DNA of 64,000 nt. It comes from JBHFEI01 sp041928815. Its GTDB lineage: Bacteria > Pseudomonadota > Alphaproteobacteria > Rhizobiales > Rhizobiaceae. Below the pieces are notes generated by a model, which saw only the letters and a program-made list of their open reading frames with translations, was not told the DNA's origin and searched no databases. Position 1 is the stretch's first letter; the number at the start of each line of letters is the position of its first letter. The position numbers were made by a program, and so were the translations under genes. Location: NCBI RefSeq assembly GCF_041928815.1, contig NZ_JBHFEI010000001.1, positions 62,001 through 126,000 of the forward strand, read 5' to 3'. Shown here in pieces: positions 9,030-16,911 of the stretch.

Positions 9030-9227
9030 ATGAACACCGCCGCCCTTCTCCTCAACGCCGTCGCCTTCTCGGCGCTCCTGGTTGTGCAGACAGGCGCGGT
9101 GCCGGCGGAAAAGCCCTGCGGCATCCGCCGCGCGCTGCAGACCTATGCCGGCCAGCTTCCGACCGGCGCCTATCCGACGCTGAAGCCTCTCTGGCAGATC
9201 GGCGTCGAGACGAGCGACACGCTCTGA
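9030..9227 (+). CDS. Small exported hypothetical protein, antisense between glyQ and glyS
   Basis: I do not recognise this frame. From the ATG at 9030 it encodes 65 residues: a hydrophobic stretch that would serve as a signal peptide or single membrane helix (residues about 4-20) and a short tail containing one Cys (EKPCGIRRALQTY). It runs opposite to glyQ and glyS. Upstream in-frame sequence back to 8865 is Arg/Gly-rich and looks non-coding. The coherent hydrophobic segment makes it more plausible than chance frames nearby. The lack of a clear ribosome binding site and of known relatives keeps confidence low. Confidence 0.4.
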   Translation: MNTAALLLNAVAFSALLVVQTGAVPAEKPCGIRRALQTYAGQLPTGAYPTLKPLWQIGVETSDTL

Positions 9228-9237
9228 GGCAGAGGGC

Positions 9238-10188
9238 TCAGGCGGCGGCCGGGTAAGTCGCGCCGCCGGCCTCGGTCAGCAGGAAGGCCTCGCCGCAGGC
9301 CTTCGCCAGCGTGCGCACGCGCAGGATATAACTCTGCCGCTCCGTCACCGAGATCACGCCGCGCGCATCGAGCAGGTTGAAGACGTGGCTCGCCTTGATG
9401 CACTGGTCATAGGCCGGCAGCACGCAGCGGTGCAGCGCATTCGCGTCGCCCGGAGCGCCGGCGGCAAGCAGCGCCTCACATTCCCGCTCCGCGTCGATGA
9501 AATGGCGGTGCAGCATCGCCGTGTCGGCATATTCGAAATTGTGCCGCGAATATTCCTGCTCGGCCTGCAGGAAGACGTCGCCATAGCTGATCTTCTCCGC
9601 GCCCTCGCGGCCGTTGAAATTCAGGTCGTAGACATTGTCGACGCCCTGCACATACATGGCGAGGCGCTCGAGCCCGTAGGTGAGCTCGCCCGAGACCGGC
9701 GCGCATTCGAGCCCGCAGACCTGCTGAAAATACGTGAACTGCGACACTTCCATGCCGTCGCACCAGCACTCCCAGCCGAGTCCCCAGGCGCCGAGCGTCG
9801 GGCTCTCCCAGTCGTCCTCGACGAAACGGATGTCGTGCAGCAGCGGATCGAGCCCGATCGCCGAAAGCGAGCCGAGATAGAGCTCCTGCAGGTTGGACGG
9901 GTTCGGCTTCAGGATCACCTGATACTGGTAGTAATGCTGCAACCGGTTGGGATTCTCGCCATAGCGCCCGTCGGAGGGGCGGCGCGACGGCTGCACATAG
10001 GCCGCCCGCCACGGTTTCGGCCCGAGCGCGCGGAGCGTCGTCGCCGGATGGAACGTGCCGGCGCCGACCTCCATGTCGTAAGGCTGCAGCACGGCGCAGC
10101 CCTTGTCGGCCCAATAGGCATGAAGCGTCAGGATCAGCGCCTGGAAGGAGCGCTTCGGGTTCATGTGGTCAGGCAGGGTCTCGGTCAT
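9238..10188 (-). CDS. glyQ: Glycyl-tRNA synthetase alpha subunit
   Basis: This 316-residue catalytic class II subunit makes glycyl-adenylate and charges tRNA-Gly together with GlyS. Conserved blocks include SFQALILTLHAYWADKGC, QPYDMEVGAGTFHPATTL, YVQPSRRPSDGRYGENPNR (motif 2 region with the ATP-binding Arg), HDIRFVEDDWESPTLGAWGLGWE and LTYGLERLAMY. It is complete and of standard length. It starts the leftward glyQ-glyS-DUF523 series. Confidence 0.97.
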   Translation of the reverse strand: MTETLPDHMNPKRSFQALILTLHAYWADKGCAVLQPYDMEVGAGTFHPATTLRALGPKPWRAAYVQPSRRPSDGRYGENPNRLQHYYQYQVILKPNPSNLQELYLGSLSAIGLDPLLHDIRFVEDDWESPTLGAWGLGWECWCDGMEVSQFTYFQQVCGLECAPVSGELTYGLERLAMYVQGVDNVYDLNFNGREGAEKISYGDVFLQAEQEYSRHNFEYADTAMLHRHFIDAERECEALLAAGAPGDANALHRCVLPAYDQCIKASHVFNLLDARGVISVTERQSYILRVRTLAKACGEAFLLTEAGGATYPAAA

Positions 10189-10294
10189 CGCAGGTCTCGC
10201 GCCGCAGTCGAAAACTGCGCCCGACCTGCCATGAAGGCGCTTGTCCGGTCAAGGGGCGTCCGGCCGCTCGATCGCCGCGCGGCCCTGGACGGCC

Positions 10295-10480
10295 TCAGTC
10301 CTGCTTCAGCCGGTATTCCCCGGTCTCGGGGTCCTGCACCAGCGTCCCTTGGGTGTTGTTCGCCTCGCGCCGGCGCAGTTCGTCATGATGGCGCCGCAGC
10401 CGCTCGGCATCGGCGATGAACTTGCGATAGCCGATCCAGGCGATCGCCAGGAACAGAAGAAGCGCAATCAACTGCGGCAT
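10295..10480 (-). CDS. Small single-pass membrane protein
   Basis: This is a 61-residue protein with one N-terminal membrane helix (about residues 2-17, LIALLLFLAIAWIGY) followed by a charged, Arg/Glu-rich helix and a tail VQDPETGEYRL. The tail resembles endings seen in small uncharacterised rhizobial membrane proteins. The ATG at 10480 is preceded by a GGGGA-type ribosome binding site, which decides the start over an upstream in-frame ATG. It sits 34 bases after the S49 protease gene on the same strand. Function is unknown. Confidence 0.65.
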   Translation of the reverse strand: MPQLIALLLFLAIAWIGYRKFIADAERLRRHHDELRRREANNTQGTLVQDPETGEYRLKQD

Positions 10481-10514
10481 GGTCGTCTCCCCTGCCGACG
10501 CGCGCGGCATCCCG

Positions 10515-11369
10515 TCATAGACCGTAACGGCTCCACAATGCCCGTTCCTCGGCCGCTTCGGCAAGGGCCGAGATCGCCGCGGGCATGGCGCCGGCCATCA
10601 GGCCCGCCCCCGGCTGGCGGCGGCCGAGAAAGCCGCGCGGCGGCGAGACGAGTTCCAGCCTGACCGCGTCGCCATAGCGCCTGCGCAATTCGCCGCGCAT
10701 GTCGCCGAGGCCGTCGACGAGGCCGAGGTCGAGCCCGCGCCGGCCGGTCCAGAACATACCGGAGAAGAGGTCCGCATCCTGCGCCAGCCGAGGCCCGCGG
10801 CGCTCCTTCACCATGGCGATGAACACGTCGTGAATGTCGAGCTGCAATCCTTTGAGGAATTCGACGTCGCGCTCCTTTTCCGGCTGGAACGGATCGAGGA
10901 TCACCTTGTTCTCGCCGGCGGTATAGACGCGGCGCTCGACCCCGATCTTCTTCAGCAGTTCCGGAAAGCCGAAGCCGCCCGAGACCACGCCGATCGAGCC
11001 GACGATCGAGGTCGGATCAGCGATGATCTCGTCGCCGGCAAGCGCGATCATATAGCCGCCGGACGCGGCGACGTCCTCGACGAAGACCAGCACCCGCTTG
11101 TTCTTCTCCGCCGCGAGATCGCGGATGCGCCGGTAGATCAGCCGCGACTGCACCGGGGAGCCGCCCGGCGAATTGATCGAGATCGCGACCGCCGGCGCGG
11201 TCTTGACGGCGAAGGCCTTGTCGAGCGCGGCGGCGACCGAGGCGAGGTTCAGCATCGGCCGGAAGGCGCTGCCGCCGGACATGATCGTGCCGTTCATGCG
11301 CACGACGGGGATCGTCACGCCATCCTTGCGAAATCGCTTCGGCAGCAGCCGCTTCACCCAGCCCGTCAT
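10515..11369 (-). CDS. S49 family serine peptidase (SppA/SohB-like)
   Basis: This 284-residue protein of the signal-peptide-peptidase family is of the short, single-domain type. It shows INSPGGSPVQS (oxyanion region), VEDVAASGGYMIALAGDEI with the nucleophile Ser in ASGGYM, and SIVGSIGVVSGGFGF. In the family the general base is a Lys. An obvious long N-terminal membrane anchor is missing, so it may be soluble or peripheral. Its start overlaps the stop of the methyltransferase gene by four bases (ATGA), which implies cotranscription. The likely role is degrading cleaved signal peptides or small membrane proteins. Confidence 0.85.
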   Translation of the reverse strand: MTGWVKRLLPKRFRKDGVTIPVVRMNGTIMSGGSAFRPMLNLASVAAALDKAFAVKTAPAVAISINSPGGSPVQSRLIYRRIRDLAAEKNKRVLVFVEDVAASGGYMIALAGDEIIADPTSIVGSIGVVSGGFGFPELLKKIGVERRVYTAGENKVILDPFQPEKERDVEFLKGLQLDIHDVFIAMVKERRGPRLAQDADLFSGMFWTGRRGLDLGLVDGLGDMRGELRRRYGDAVRLELVSPPRGFLGRRQPGAGLMAGAMPAAISALAEAAEERALWSRYGL

Positions 11370-12229
11370 GATCTCTCCGTTACCTGATCCTCATGTCTCG
11401 CACCGCATGTATGGTCTTCGTGCCGAAACGCAATGGGGGAACGCGGTTTTCCCTGCCGGCGATAGGCGGCGCGGCCATTGTTGAAATCATCGACCATCGG
11501 CGCGATCGCATGACCGGGACCATGATGCAGGACGAGGCCCGCGCGCAGAACGAGCCGTGCCCGGCTCTGCTTGATCGCGGTGACGAGGATGCGCACGGCA
11601 TCCTCGCCGGCGCGCGGATGCACCGGCGTCACCTCGATGCCGCCGAAGCGGCTGCCGCAGGCATTGAGGATCTCGCCCAGGGAATGGGGCCGCGCGATGA
11701 GCGAGACCTGTCCCTTCGGCTTCAGGATCGCGCCCGCCGTGCGGATCCAGACGGAAAGCAGGCCGTCCGACATGGCATGGGCTTCCGCCTTCAGCGTGTC
11801 GGGCGTGCGCTGGTCGACGCCTTCGTTGAAGGGCGGATTCATGATCACATGGTCGAAACGGTCGTCGGCAAGGCCGGCGGCGACGCGGGCGCGGCCGGCA
11901 AGGGTCACGTCCGCCTCAAGCACGCCGACGCGGCCGGAGAAGGGGGCATTCTCGGGCAAAGCCAGACTGCGGCGGGCGAACCCGGCCATGGCCGCGGAAC
12001 GCTCGACGAGCAGCACCTCGGCATCCGCCAGGCGCGCGGCGACGGCCATGCCGGCGGCACCCGCGCCCGCGCCCAGATCGGCGACGCGGCAGGGCCGGTC
12101 GGACGAGACGAGAGCGGCAAGCAGCATCGCATCCATGCCGGAGCGATGGCCGCCCCCCTTCGGCTGCAGCACATGGAAGCGGCCGCGATGGAAGGCATCG
12201 ACCGTCTCGCCCGGCTCCACCGGCGTCAT
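11366..12229 (-). CDS. TrmN6-like tRNA (adenine-N6) methyltransferase
   Basis: This 287-residue class I SAM-dependent methylase carries the SAM-binding VADLGAGAGAAGM and the adenine-N6 catalytic motif NPPF (VIMNPPFNEG). An N-terminal block FHVLQPKGGGHRSGMDAMLLA is typical of the TrmN6/YfiC group that modifies A37 of tRNA-Val1. The family is clear; the exact substrate is inferred. It overlaps the genes on both sides by four bases each (DUF2007 upstream, S49 protease downstream), so the three are read as one unit. The last 25 residues are His/Arg-rich and not part of the fold. Confidence 0.85.
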   Translation of the reverse strand: MTPVEPGETVDAFHRGRFHVLQPKGGGHRSGMDAMLLAALVSSDRPCRVADLGAGAGAAGMAVAARLADAEVLLVERSAAMAGFARRSLALPENAPFSGRVGVLEADVTLAGRARVAAGLADDRFDHVIMNPPFNEGVDQRTPDTLKAEAHAMSDGLLSVWIRTAGAILKPKGQVSLIARPHSLGEILNACGSRFGGIEVTPVHPRAGEDAVRILVTAIKQSRARLVLRAGLVLHHGPGHAIAPMVDDFNNGRAAYRRQGKPRSPIAFRHEDHTCGARHEDQVTERS

Positions 12230-12453
12230 TCCCGCAATTCGCCGCCGAGACCGGCGGCGGCGAGCAGGGCGCGCGCCTCCTCCGCATCGCCGGTCGTGAC
12301 GAGGAGGCGGCGCGGCAGAAGGCCGAGCGATCCCTCGAGCACGCTCATCCCCTCATCGGCAACGATCGGCACGATCCCCGAATCCTTCAAGAGGCTCTGG
12401 GCGAAGGAGAGCAGCACGACATCATTGGTGCGAATGAGTTCTTCCACGGGCAA
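12226..12453 (-). CDS. DUF2007 family protein
   Basis: This 75-residue protein of the putative signal-transducing DUF2007 family has IRTNDVVLLSFAQSLLKDSGI, then VADEGMSVLEGSLGLLPRRLLV, then a short alpha/beta end. Length and pattern fit the family, which has no established role. It is the first gene of a leftward overlapping trio with the TrmN6-like methylase and the S49 peptidase. The family often lies next to the polyprenyl diphosphate synthase gene in rhizobia; here that gene is about 7.4 kb away. Confidence 0.8.
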   Translation of the reverse strand: MPVEELIRTNDVVLLSFAQSLLKDSGIVPIVADEGMSVLEGSLGLLPRRLLVTTGDAEEARALLAAAGLGGELRE

Positions 12454-13071
12454 TCCTCGTTTCGCGGCCTCCGGGGCCGGCGGACGCGGATGGCGTCGCG
12501 TCCATTCCTTTCCGGTTCAATGGCGGGATTTGCTGGCGGACGCAAGCCATCCTCTCTTGCGGCTGCGGCCGGCCTTCACACTCGTGCCATCGACAGGCGC
12601 GGTCTCACCCCCTGTATCGCGCGACGACGCCCTGGCGCGCCTGACACGACCTCCGGGCTGAGGGTGGCCGGAGGGTTTTGTTAACTCGAAGGCGCCAACC
12701 GCAGCGGATGCTGAAAAGCATCGACGAGGACTGGCAACGACGTCGGCGGCGAACAGCATCGGACGGTCGAGCCTGCGAGGGTTTGTCAGGCGCCCTTGTT
12801 CCCGCCCGGCGTTGGAGATACCCGCTTGCATCCGATGCACCGAGTGCCTGGCCGGCGTCGCCAAGGCACAGAGATCCGCCATGATCGGACCGAAAACGCG
12901 CCGTGTCAGCCGGATGCCTGTCCACGTATCAGGCACCTTCGACGATCAGGCGCCGGACCGGCGCGCCGGTCATGCCCGCGTCTCCTATCGCCATCGCTCT
13001 TTCCGATGACCTGCCATTGCCATCCCGCGAGAGGCCGGACATTGCTTGCCCTCCCTACCGGCACGGCTCGG
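12454..13071. other. Gene-poor spacer, 618 bases
   Basis: Open frames exist on both strands here because of the high GC content, but their translations are Arg/Pro/Ala-rich, lack conserved blocks, and lack plausible ribosome binding sites. I find no tRNA cloverleaf, no clear terminator and no repeat. The left end should hold the promoter of the leftward DUF2007 operon. The right end is the 3' flank of rnhB. Confidence 0.5.
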
Positions 13072-13812
13072 TCACCGGTCCTCGTCCGTCCCGCGTGCAG
13101 ATCGCGGTTCCGCGCTTCCCAGCGGCGCTGCTCCCTTCTGCTCGGCGGTGCGCAACGGCCTGAAACTCATCCGGTGGAGCGCGCAGGGACCGAACCGCGC
13201 GATCGCCGACCGGTGTTCAACCGTTCCGTAACCCGCATGACGGGCGAAACCGTATTCGGGGAAATCCCTGTCGGCGCGGGCCATCATCCGGTCGCGCAGG
13301 ACCTTGGCGACGATCGAGGCGGCGGCGACTGATACGGAGCGGCTGTCGCCCTTAACCAGCGCCTCGCCGGGACACGGCAACCCTTCCGGGACGTCACGTC
13401 CGTCGACGAGCACCAGATCCGGGGCCGGCCCGAACAGTCCGAGAACCGCGCGGCGCATCGCGTCGAGGCTCGCCTTGCGAATGTCGATCCGGTCGATCAG
13501 CGCCGCAGGGGAACTGGCGACCGAGACGTCGGCGACGGCGAGGATCTCGGCGAAGAGCTGCTCCCGCCGCGAAGCCGTCAGCAGCTTGCTGTCGTCGAGG
13601 CCGGCGGGAATGCGCTCCGGCGTCAGCACGACGGCGGCCGCCACGACAGGCCCGGCAAGCGGTCCGCGACCGGCTTCGTCCGTGCCGGCGACGCGCATGG
13701 CACCGGCCGCGATCGCCATCGCCTCGATCGAGAAATCCGGGCCGCTGCGCGGCGGCGTCGCGGGCGCGCCATCACAGAAACGGGGGGAATCGGACCGGAC
13801 ACGACGGGACAT
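13072..13812 (-). CDS. rnhB: Ribonuclease HII
   Basis: This 246-residue enzyme cleaves RNA in RNA-DNA hybrids and at single ribonucleotides misincorporated into DNA. The active-site block AGTDEAGRGPLAGPVVAAAVVL holds the first Asp and Glu. DGRDVPEGLPC and KGDSRSVSVAAASIVAKVLRDRMM carry the remaining acidic residues and the conserved Ser/Ala helix, followed by YGFARHAGYGT. The start MSRR at 13812 matches the usual rhizobial N-terminus. The C-terminal ~30 residues beyond HRMSFRPL are Ala/Arg-rich and not conserved. Confidence 0.95.
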   Translation of the reverse strand: MSRRVRSDSPRFCDGAPATPPRSGPDFSIEAMAIAAGAMRVAGTDEAGRGPLAGPVVAAAVVLTPERIPAGLDDSKLLTASRREQLFAEILAVADVSVASSPAALIDRIDIRKASLDAMRRAVLGLFGPAPDLVLVDGRDVPEGLPCPGEALVKGDSRSVSVAAASIVAKVLRDRMMARADRDFPEYGFARHAGYGTVEHRSAIARFGPCALHRMSFRPLRTAEQKGAAPLGSAEPRSARGTDEDR

Positions 13813-14183
13813 GCGGCGAACGTCGCATACCTGTCCGATTCCCTGCAAGACCCTCCGGCAGGGGCGGCGACCGGAGGACCCGCCCGGACCGCCCCAGGGG
13901 CAGGAGCGATCCGGGATATCGTCATTTCGCACTGCGCATCGGTTGCGGCCGCCGGATGCCAGATGCCGGGGGACGACCGGACATGCACCCTTTACCAACT
14001 CTCCTTTTTCACTCCGCCGCATCGCCCGGGACCGGACCGGACGCCTTCGGCTGGACATCCTCCCGGAACGACGCTTCCGGCGACGCCCGCCGCCGACGCA
14101 AGACCGACAATCGGCAGGCGAAACAGAACCGGTCGGCCGGGATGGACGCCCGCCGCCACCGTGAACCCGGCTCGAACCCTTCC
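13813..14183. other. Non-coding spacer upstream of rnhB
   Basis: This stretch lies between rnhB and an interspersed repeat. It contains only frames with low-complexity Arg/Pro/Gly translations and no recognisable domain. It should include the leftward rnhB promoter, but I see no strong -35/-10 pair. Confidence 0.45.
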
Positions 14184-14286
14184 TAAAGCGTGTCACGATC
14201 TTTCAGATTCGCTCATACGCTTAGGTCTGTGTTTTTACGCGTGTCTTTTCGCAAAACCGTTACACGCCCTTGCGAGGCACGCTTTA
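14184..14286. repeat. Rhizobial short interspersed repeat (diverged copy)
   Basis: About 103 bases of visibly lower GC, bounded by TAAAGCGTG on the left and CACGCTTTA on the right, which are inverted copies of each other. The interior (for example CTTTCAGATTCGCTCATACG and CGCAAAACCGTTACACGCC) resembles a family of short palindromic intergenic elements that I know from many rhizobial genomes. The right end supplies the TAA stop codon of the radical SAM gene (14284-14286), so the element has inserted at, or been recruited as, the gene's 3' end. Confidence 0.7.
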
Positions 14287-15441
14287 AAGCAGCGAGAGCT
14301 GGACACCGAAGCCGCCGGGCGGCACGAAGAGATCGGTGCGCAGGGACGTGCGCTCCGCATTGAAGCCGAGCCGCCGAGCAGCCATCTGGAACCGGCGGCC
14401 GATCTGCCAGGCATAGGGACCGCTCCCTTTCATCCGTTTGCCGAATTCGGCGTCGTAATCCTTGCCGCCGCGCATGGAGCGCAGCAGTTCCATCACGTGA
14501 CGATAGCGATGCGGATAATGGCGCAGCAGCCAGTCGCGAAACAGCGGGCTGATCTCGAGCGGCAGCCGGAGAAGGACATAGCTTGCCTCGCCGGCTCCGG
14601 CGGCCCGCGCCGAATCAAGAATGCGCTCGATCTCATGGTCGTTGAGCGCCGGAATGACCGGGGAGACCAGAACGGCGGCGGGAATGCCGGCATCCGCCAG
14701 GGCGCGGATCGCCTCCAGCCGCCGCGCCGGCGTCGAGGCCCGCGGCTCCATCGCCCGGGCGAGCTTGCGGTCGAGCGTGGTGACGGAGAGGCCGACGCGG
14801 GCCAGCCCCTTCTCCGCCATCGGCGCAAGAAGGTCGAGATCGCGGGTGACCATCGCCGACTTGGTGACGATCATCACCGGATGGTCCGCCGCCTTCAGCA
14901 CTTCGAGGATCTGGCGCATCAGCCGCCACTCCTTCTCGATCGGCTGGTAGGGATCGGTGTTGGTGCCGATGGCGATCGGGCGGGGAACGTAGCCCGGCCG
15001 CGACAGTTCGCGCTCGAGCAGCCGCGGCGCGTCCGGCTTGGCGAAAAGCTTGCTTTCGAAGTCGAGCCCCGGAGACAGTCCCATGAAGGCGTGGGTCGGC
15101 CGGGCGAAGCAATAGACGCAGCCATGCTCGCAGCCGCGATAGGGATTGACCGAGCGGTCGAACGGAAGGTCGGGGGAATCGTTGCGGCTGATGATGCTGC
15201 GCGGCTTCTCGACCTGCACCTCGGTGCGCAGGGGCGGCAGTTCCTCGTCAAGCGCCCAGCCGTCGTCGAAACCCTCGCGGCTCACGGGCTCGAAACGGCC
15301 GCTCATGTTCAACGCGGCCCCCCGCCCCCGGCGGCGCTGGGTGTCCATCCGCATGCCTGAACCGGCGACCAGCGCCTCGGCGACATCGGCCGTGTTGGCG
15401 GGCGCAAAGGCGCCCTGCCCCATCTGCGACAGATCGGTCAT
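14284..15441 (-). CDS. PA0069-family radical SAM protein
   Basis: This 385-residue radical SAM enzyme of the SplB-related PA0069 family has the 4Fe-4S motif CEHGCVYC (Cys-x3-Cys-x2-Cys) after NPYRG. The TIM-barrel core then shows ESKLFAKPDAPRLLERELSRPG and IGTNTDPYQPIEK, followed by the conserved C-terminal KDYDAEFGKRMKGSGPYAWQIGRRF. The reaction of the family is not known. A role in repairing photoproducts is only suggested by distant similarity to spore photoproduct lyase. Its stop codon is formed by the adjacent repeat. Confidence 0.9.
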   Translation of the reverse strand: MTDLSQMGQGAFAPANTADVAEALVAGSGMRMDTQRRRGRGAALNMSGRFEPVSREGFDDGWALDEELPPLRTEVQVEKPRSIISRNDSPDLPFDRSVNPYRGCEHGCVYCFARPTHAFMGLSPGLDFESKLFAKPDAPRLLERELSRPGYVPRPIAIGTNTDPYQPIEKEWRLMRQILEVLKAADHPVMIVTKSAMVTRDLDLLAPMAEKGLARVGLSVTTLDRKLARAMEPRASTPARRLEAIRALADAGIPAAVLVSPVIPALNDHEIERILDSARAAGAGEASYVLLRLPLEISPLFRDWLLRHYPHRYRHVMELLRSMRGGKDYDAEFGKRMKGSGPYAWQIGRRFQMAARRLGFNAERTSLRTDLFVPPGGFGVQLSLL

Positions 15442-15635
15442 CCTGATTCTCCGGAACCGCGCGACACGGCTTATCTGATGTGATGACTAAATTCCTAACC
15501 GAGAAACAAGAACATTGCAAGAACAAAATCCCATATGCTGGCCTCCCGCCGATGGCCGCCGGATCATGCTCGATCATCGACGGGAATCGTCCCTGCATGT
15601 GGCAATTCCCGCTCCGATGCGATATTCACGACGGC

Positions 15636-16163
15636 ATGCTGACGGTGATCCTAGAAACCCGCGATAGCGAAGGCGAAATGGCGCAGACGCTGTCCGTTCT
15701 CGTGGCGGGCGCGATCGAAGGACTGATCTGCGACGTGATCATTCTTGATCACGGATCCCGCGACGGTTCGGCCCGGGTCGCCGATGCTGCCGGCTGCCGT
15801 TTTCTCACCCACTGGGACATGCGCGACGTGGTGCGCTCGGCGCGGGGCGACTGGCTCCTGCTTCTGGAGCCCGGCGCCCGTCCCGGCGCGGGCTGGATCG
15901 GCGAGATCGCCGAATTCGTCATCACCGGGGCCTCGCCGGCCCGGTTCTCCCCGTCCCGTCAGCATCGCCGCCCGTTCTTCGAGCGGATGGCGCGGCGCGT
16001 GGATGCGCTGGAGCAGGGCTGCCTGATCTCGAAGCGCCAGGCGCTGACGATCGCGCGGAGCGGCCTGTCGCTGAAGGACATGGCGGCAAGCGTCAGGACC
16101 GCCCGGCTTTCCACCGAGCTCGTGCCCGCCTGGGTGACGACACGTTCGATCGGCGCCCGCTGA
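15636..16163 (+). CDS. Small family 2-like glycosyltransferase
   Basis: This 175-residue protein starts MLTVILETRDSEGEMAQTLSVLVAGA and continues VIILDHGSRDGSARVADAAGC, a GT-A Rossmann start in which DHGS stands where DDGS is usual. It then has the conserved WLLLLEPGARP. It is shorter than typical GT2 enzymes and lacks a clear membrane segment. Similar short proteins occur beside moaB in rhizobia. Upstream in-frame codons to 15480 are not conserved, so the start is placed at 15636. It converges on moaB. The transferase activity is unproven; the domain may be degenerate. Confidence 0.7.
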   Translation: MLTVILETRDSEGEMAQTLSVLVAGAIEGLICDVIILDHGSRDGSARVADAAGCRFLTHWDMRDVVRSARGDWLLLLEPGARPGAGWIGEIAEFVITGASPARFSPSRQHRRPFFERMARRVDALEQGCLISKRQALTIARSGLSLKDMAASVRTARLSTELVPAWVTTRSIGAR

Positions 16164-16250
16164 CGTCGCTTGCAGCGCGGTTCCATCGGATCGTATCAGA
16201 ACGGCGCTCCAAACACTTCGTCCTGGAGAATCGTGCGGCCGAGCCTCGTG

Positions 16251-16823
16251 TCACTCCGGCCGGATTGTGCTCGAAGGCGCCGCGCCGCGCCGCAGATGCT
16301 CGTCGAGCCGCGGCAGGATCTCGACGAAATTGCAGGGGCGATGGCGGTAGTCGAGTTGCTGCGCGAGAATTCCGTCCCAGGCGTCGCGGCAGGCCCCGGG
16401 CGAGCCCGGCAGGACGAAGACGAAGGTCGTGCCGACAAGGCCGGCGGTCGCGCGCGACTGGATCGTCGACGTGCCGATCTTGTCGTAGGACAGGCGATGA
16501 AAGACGATCGAAAATCCGTCCATCCGCTTGTCGAACAGCGGCTCGATCGCCTCAGGCGTGACGTCACGGCCGGTGAAGCCGGTGCCGCCGGTGGTGATGA
16601 CGACATCGACCGCGGGATCGTCGGCCCAGGCACGGACGCGCCCGGCGATCGCCCCGCGCTCGTCCGGCACGATGGCCCGGTCCGCCAGCCGATGGCCGGC
16701 CGCGGCAATCCGCTCGACCAGCGTATCGCCGGAACGGTCGTCGGACGGCGTGCGGGTATCGGAGACCGTCAGCACCGCGATGCCGAGCGCCATGAAACTG
16801 CGTGTGTCGTCCTGTCCGGCCAT
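16251..16823 (-). CDS. moaB: Molybdopterin-binding protein MoaB/Mog-like
   Basis: This 190-residue MoCF-biosynthesis fold protein has IAVLTVSDTRTPSDDRSGDTL at the start, VVITTGGTGFTGRDVTPEAI (the molybdopterin-binding TTGGTG loop), and VFVLPGSPGACRDAWDGIL. In the family it adenylates molybdopterin or acts in metal insertion, although MoaB can be dispensable. The start at 16823 leaves a nine-residue lead before the conserved strand. It is the last gene of the leftward TPR-ispE-moaB series, 88 bases after ispE. Confidence 0.9.
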   Translation of the reverse strand: MAGQDDTRSFMALGIAVLTVSDTRTPSDDRSGDTLVERIAAAGHRLADRAIVPDERGAIAGRVRAWADDPAVDVVITTGGTGFTGRDVTPEAIEPLFDKRMDGFSIVFHRLSYDKIGTSTIQSRATAGLVGTTFVFVLPGSPGACRDAWDGILAQQLDYRHRPCNFVEILPRLDEHLRRGAAPSSTIRPE

Positions 16824-16911
16824 CTCCGCCCGCTCCCTTCGCGCCCGTCCGGCGCTTCCACACTGATCCGGACCGTGCGCCGGTCCGCTGCCGTCGCGTC
16901 CTGACGCTGCG

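Noticed and set aside
12517..12936. 139-codon leftward frame in the spacer after DUF2007
   Set aside because: Low-complexity Arg/Ala/Ser composition, no ribosome binding site and no family resemblance.
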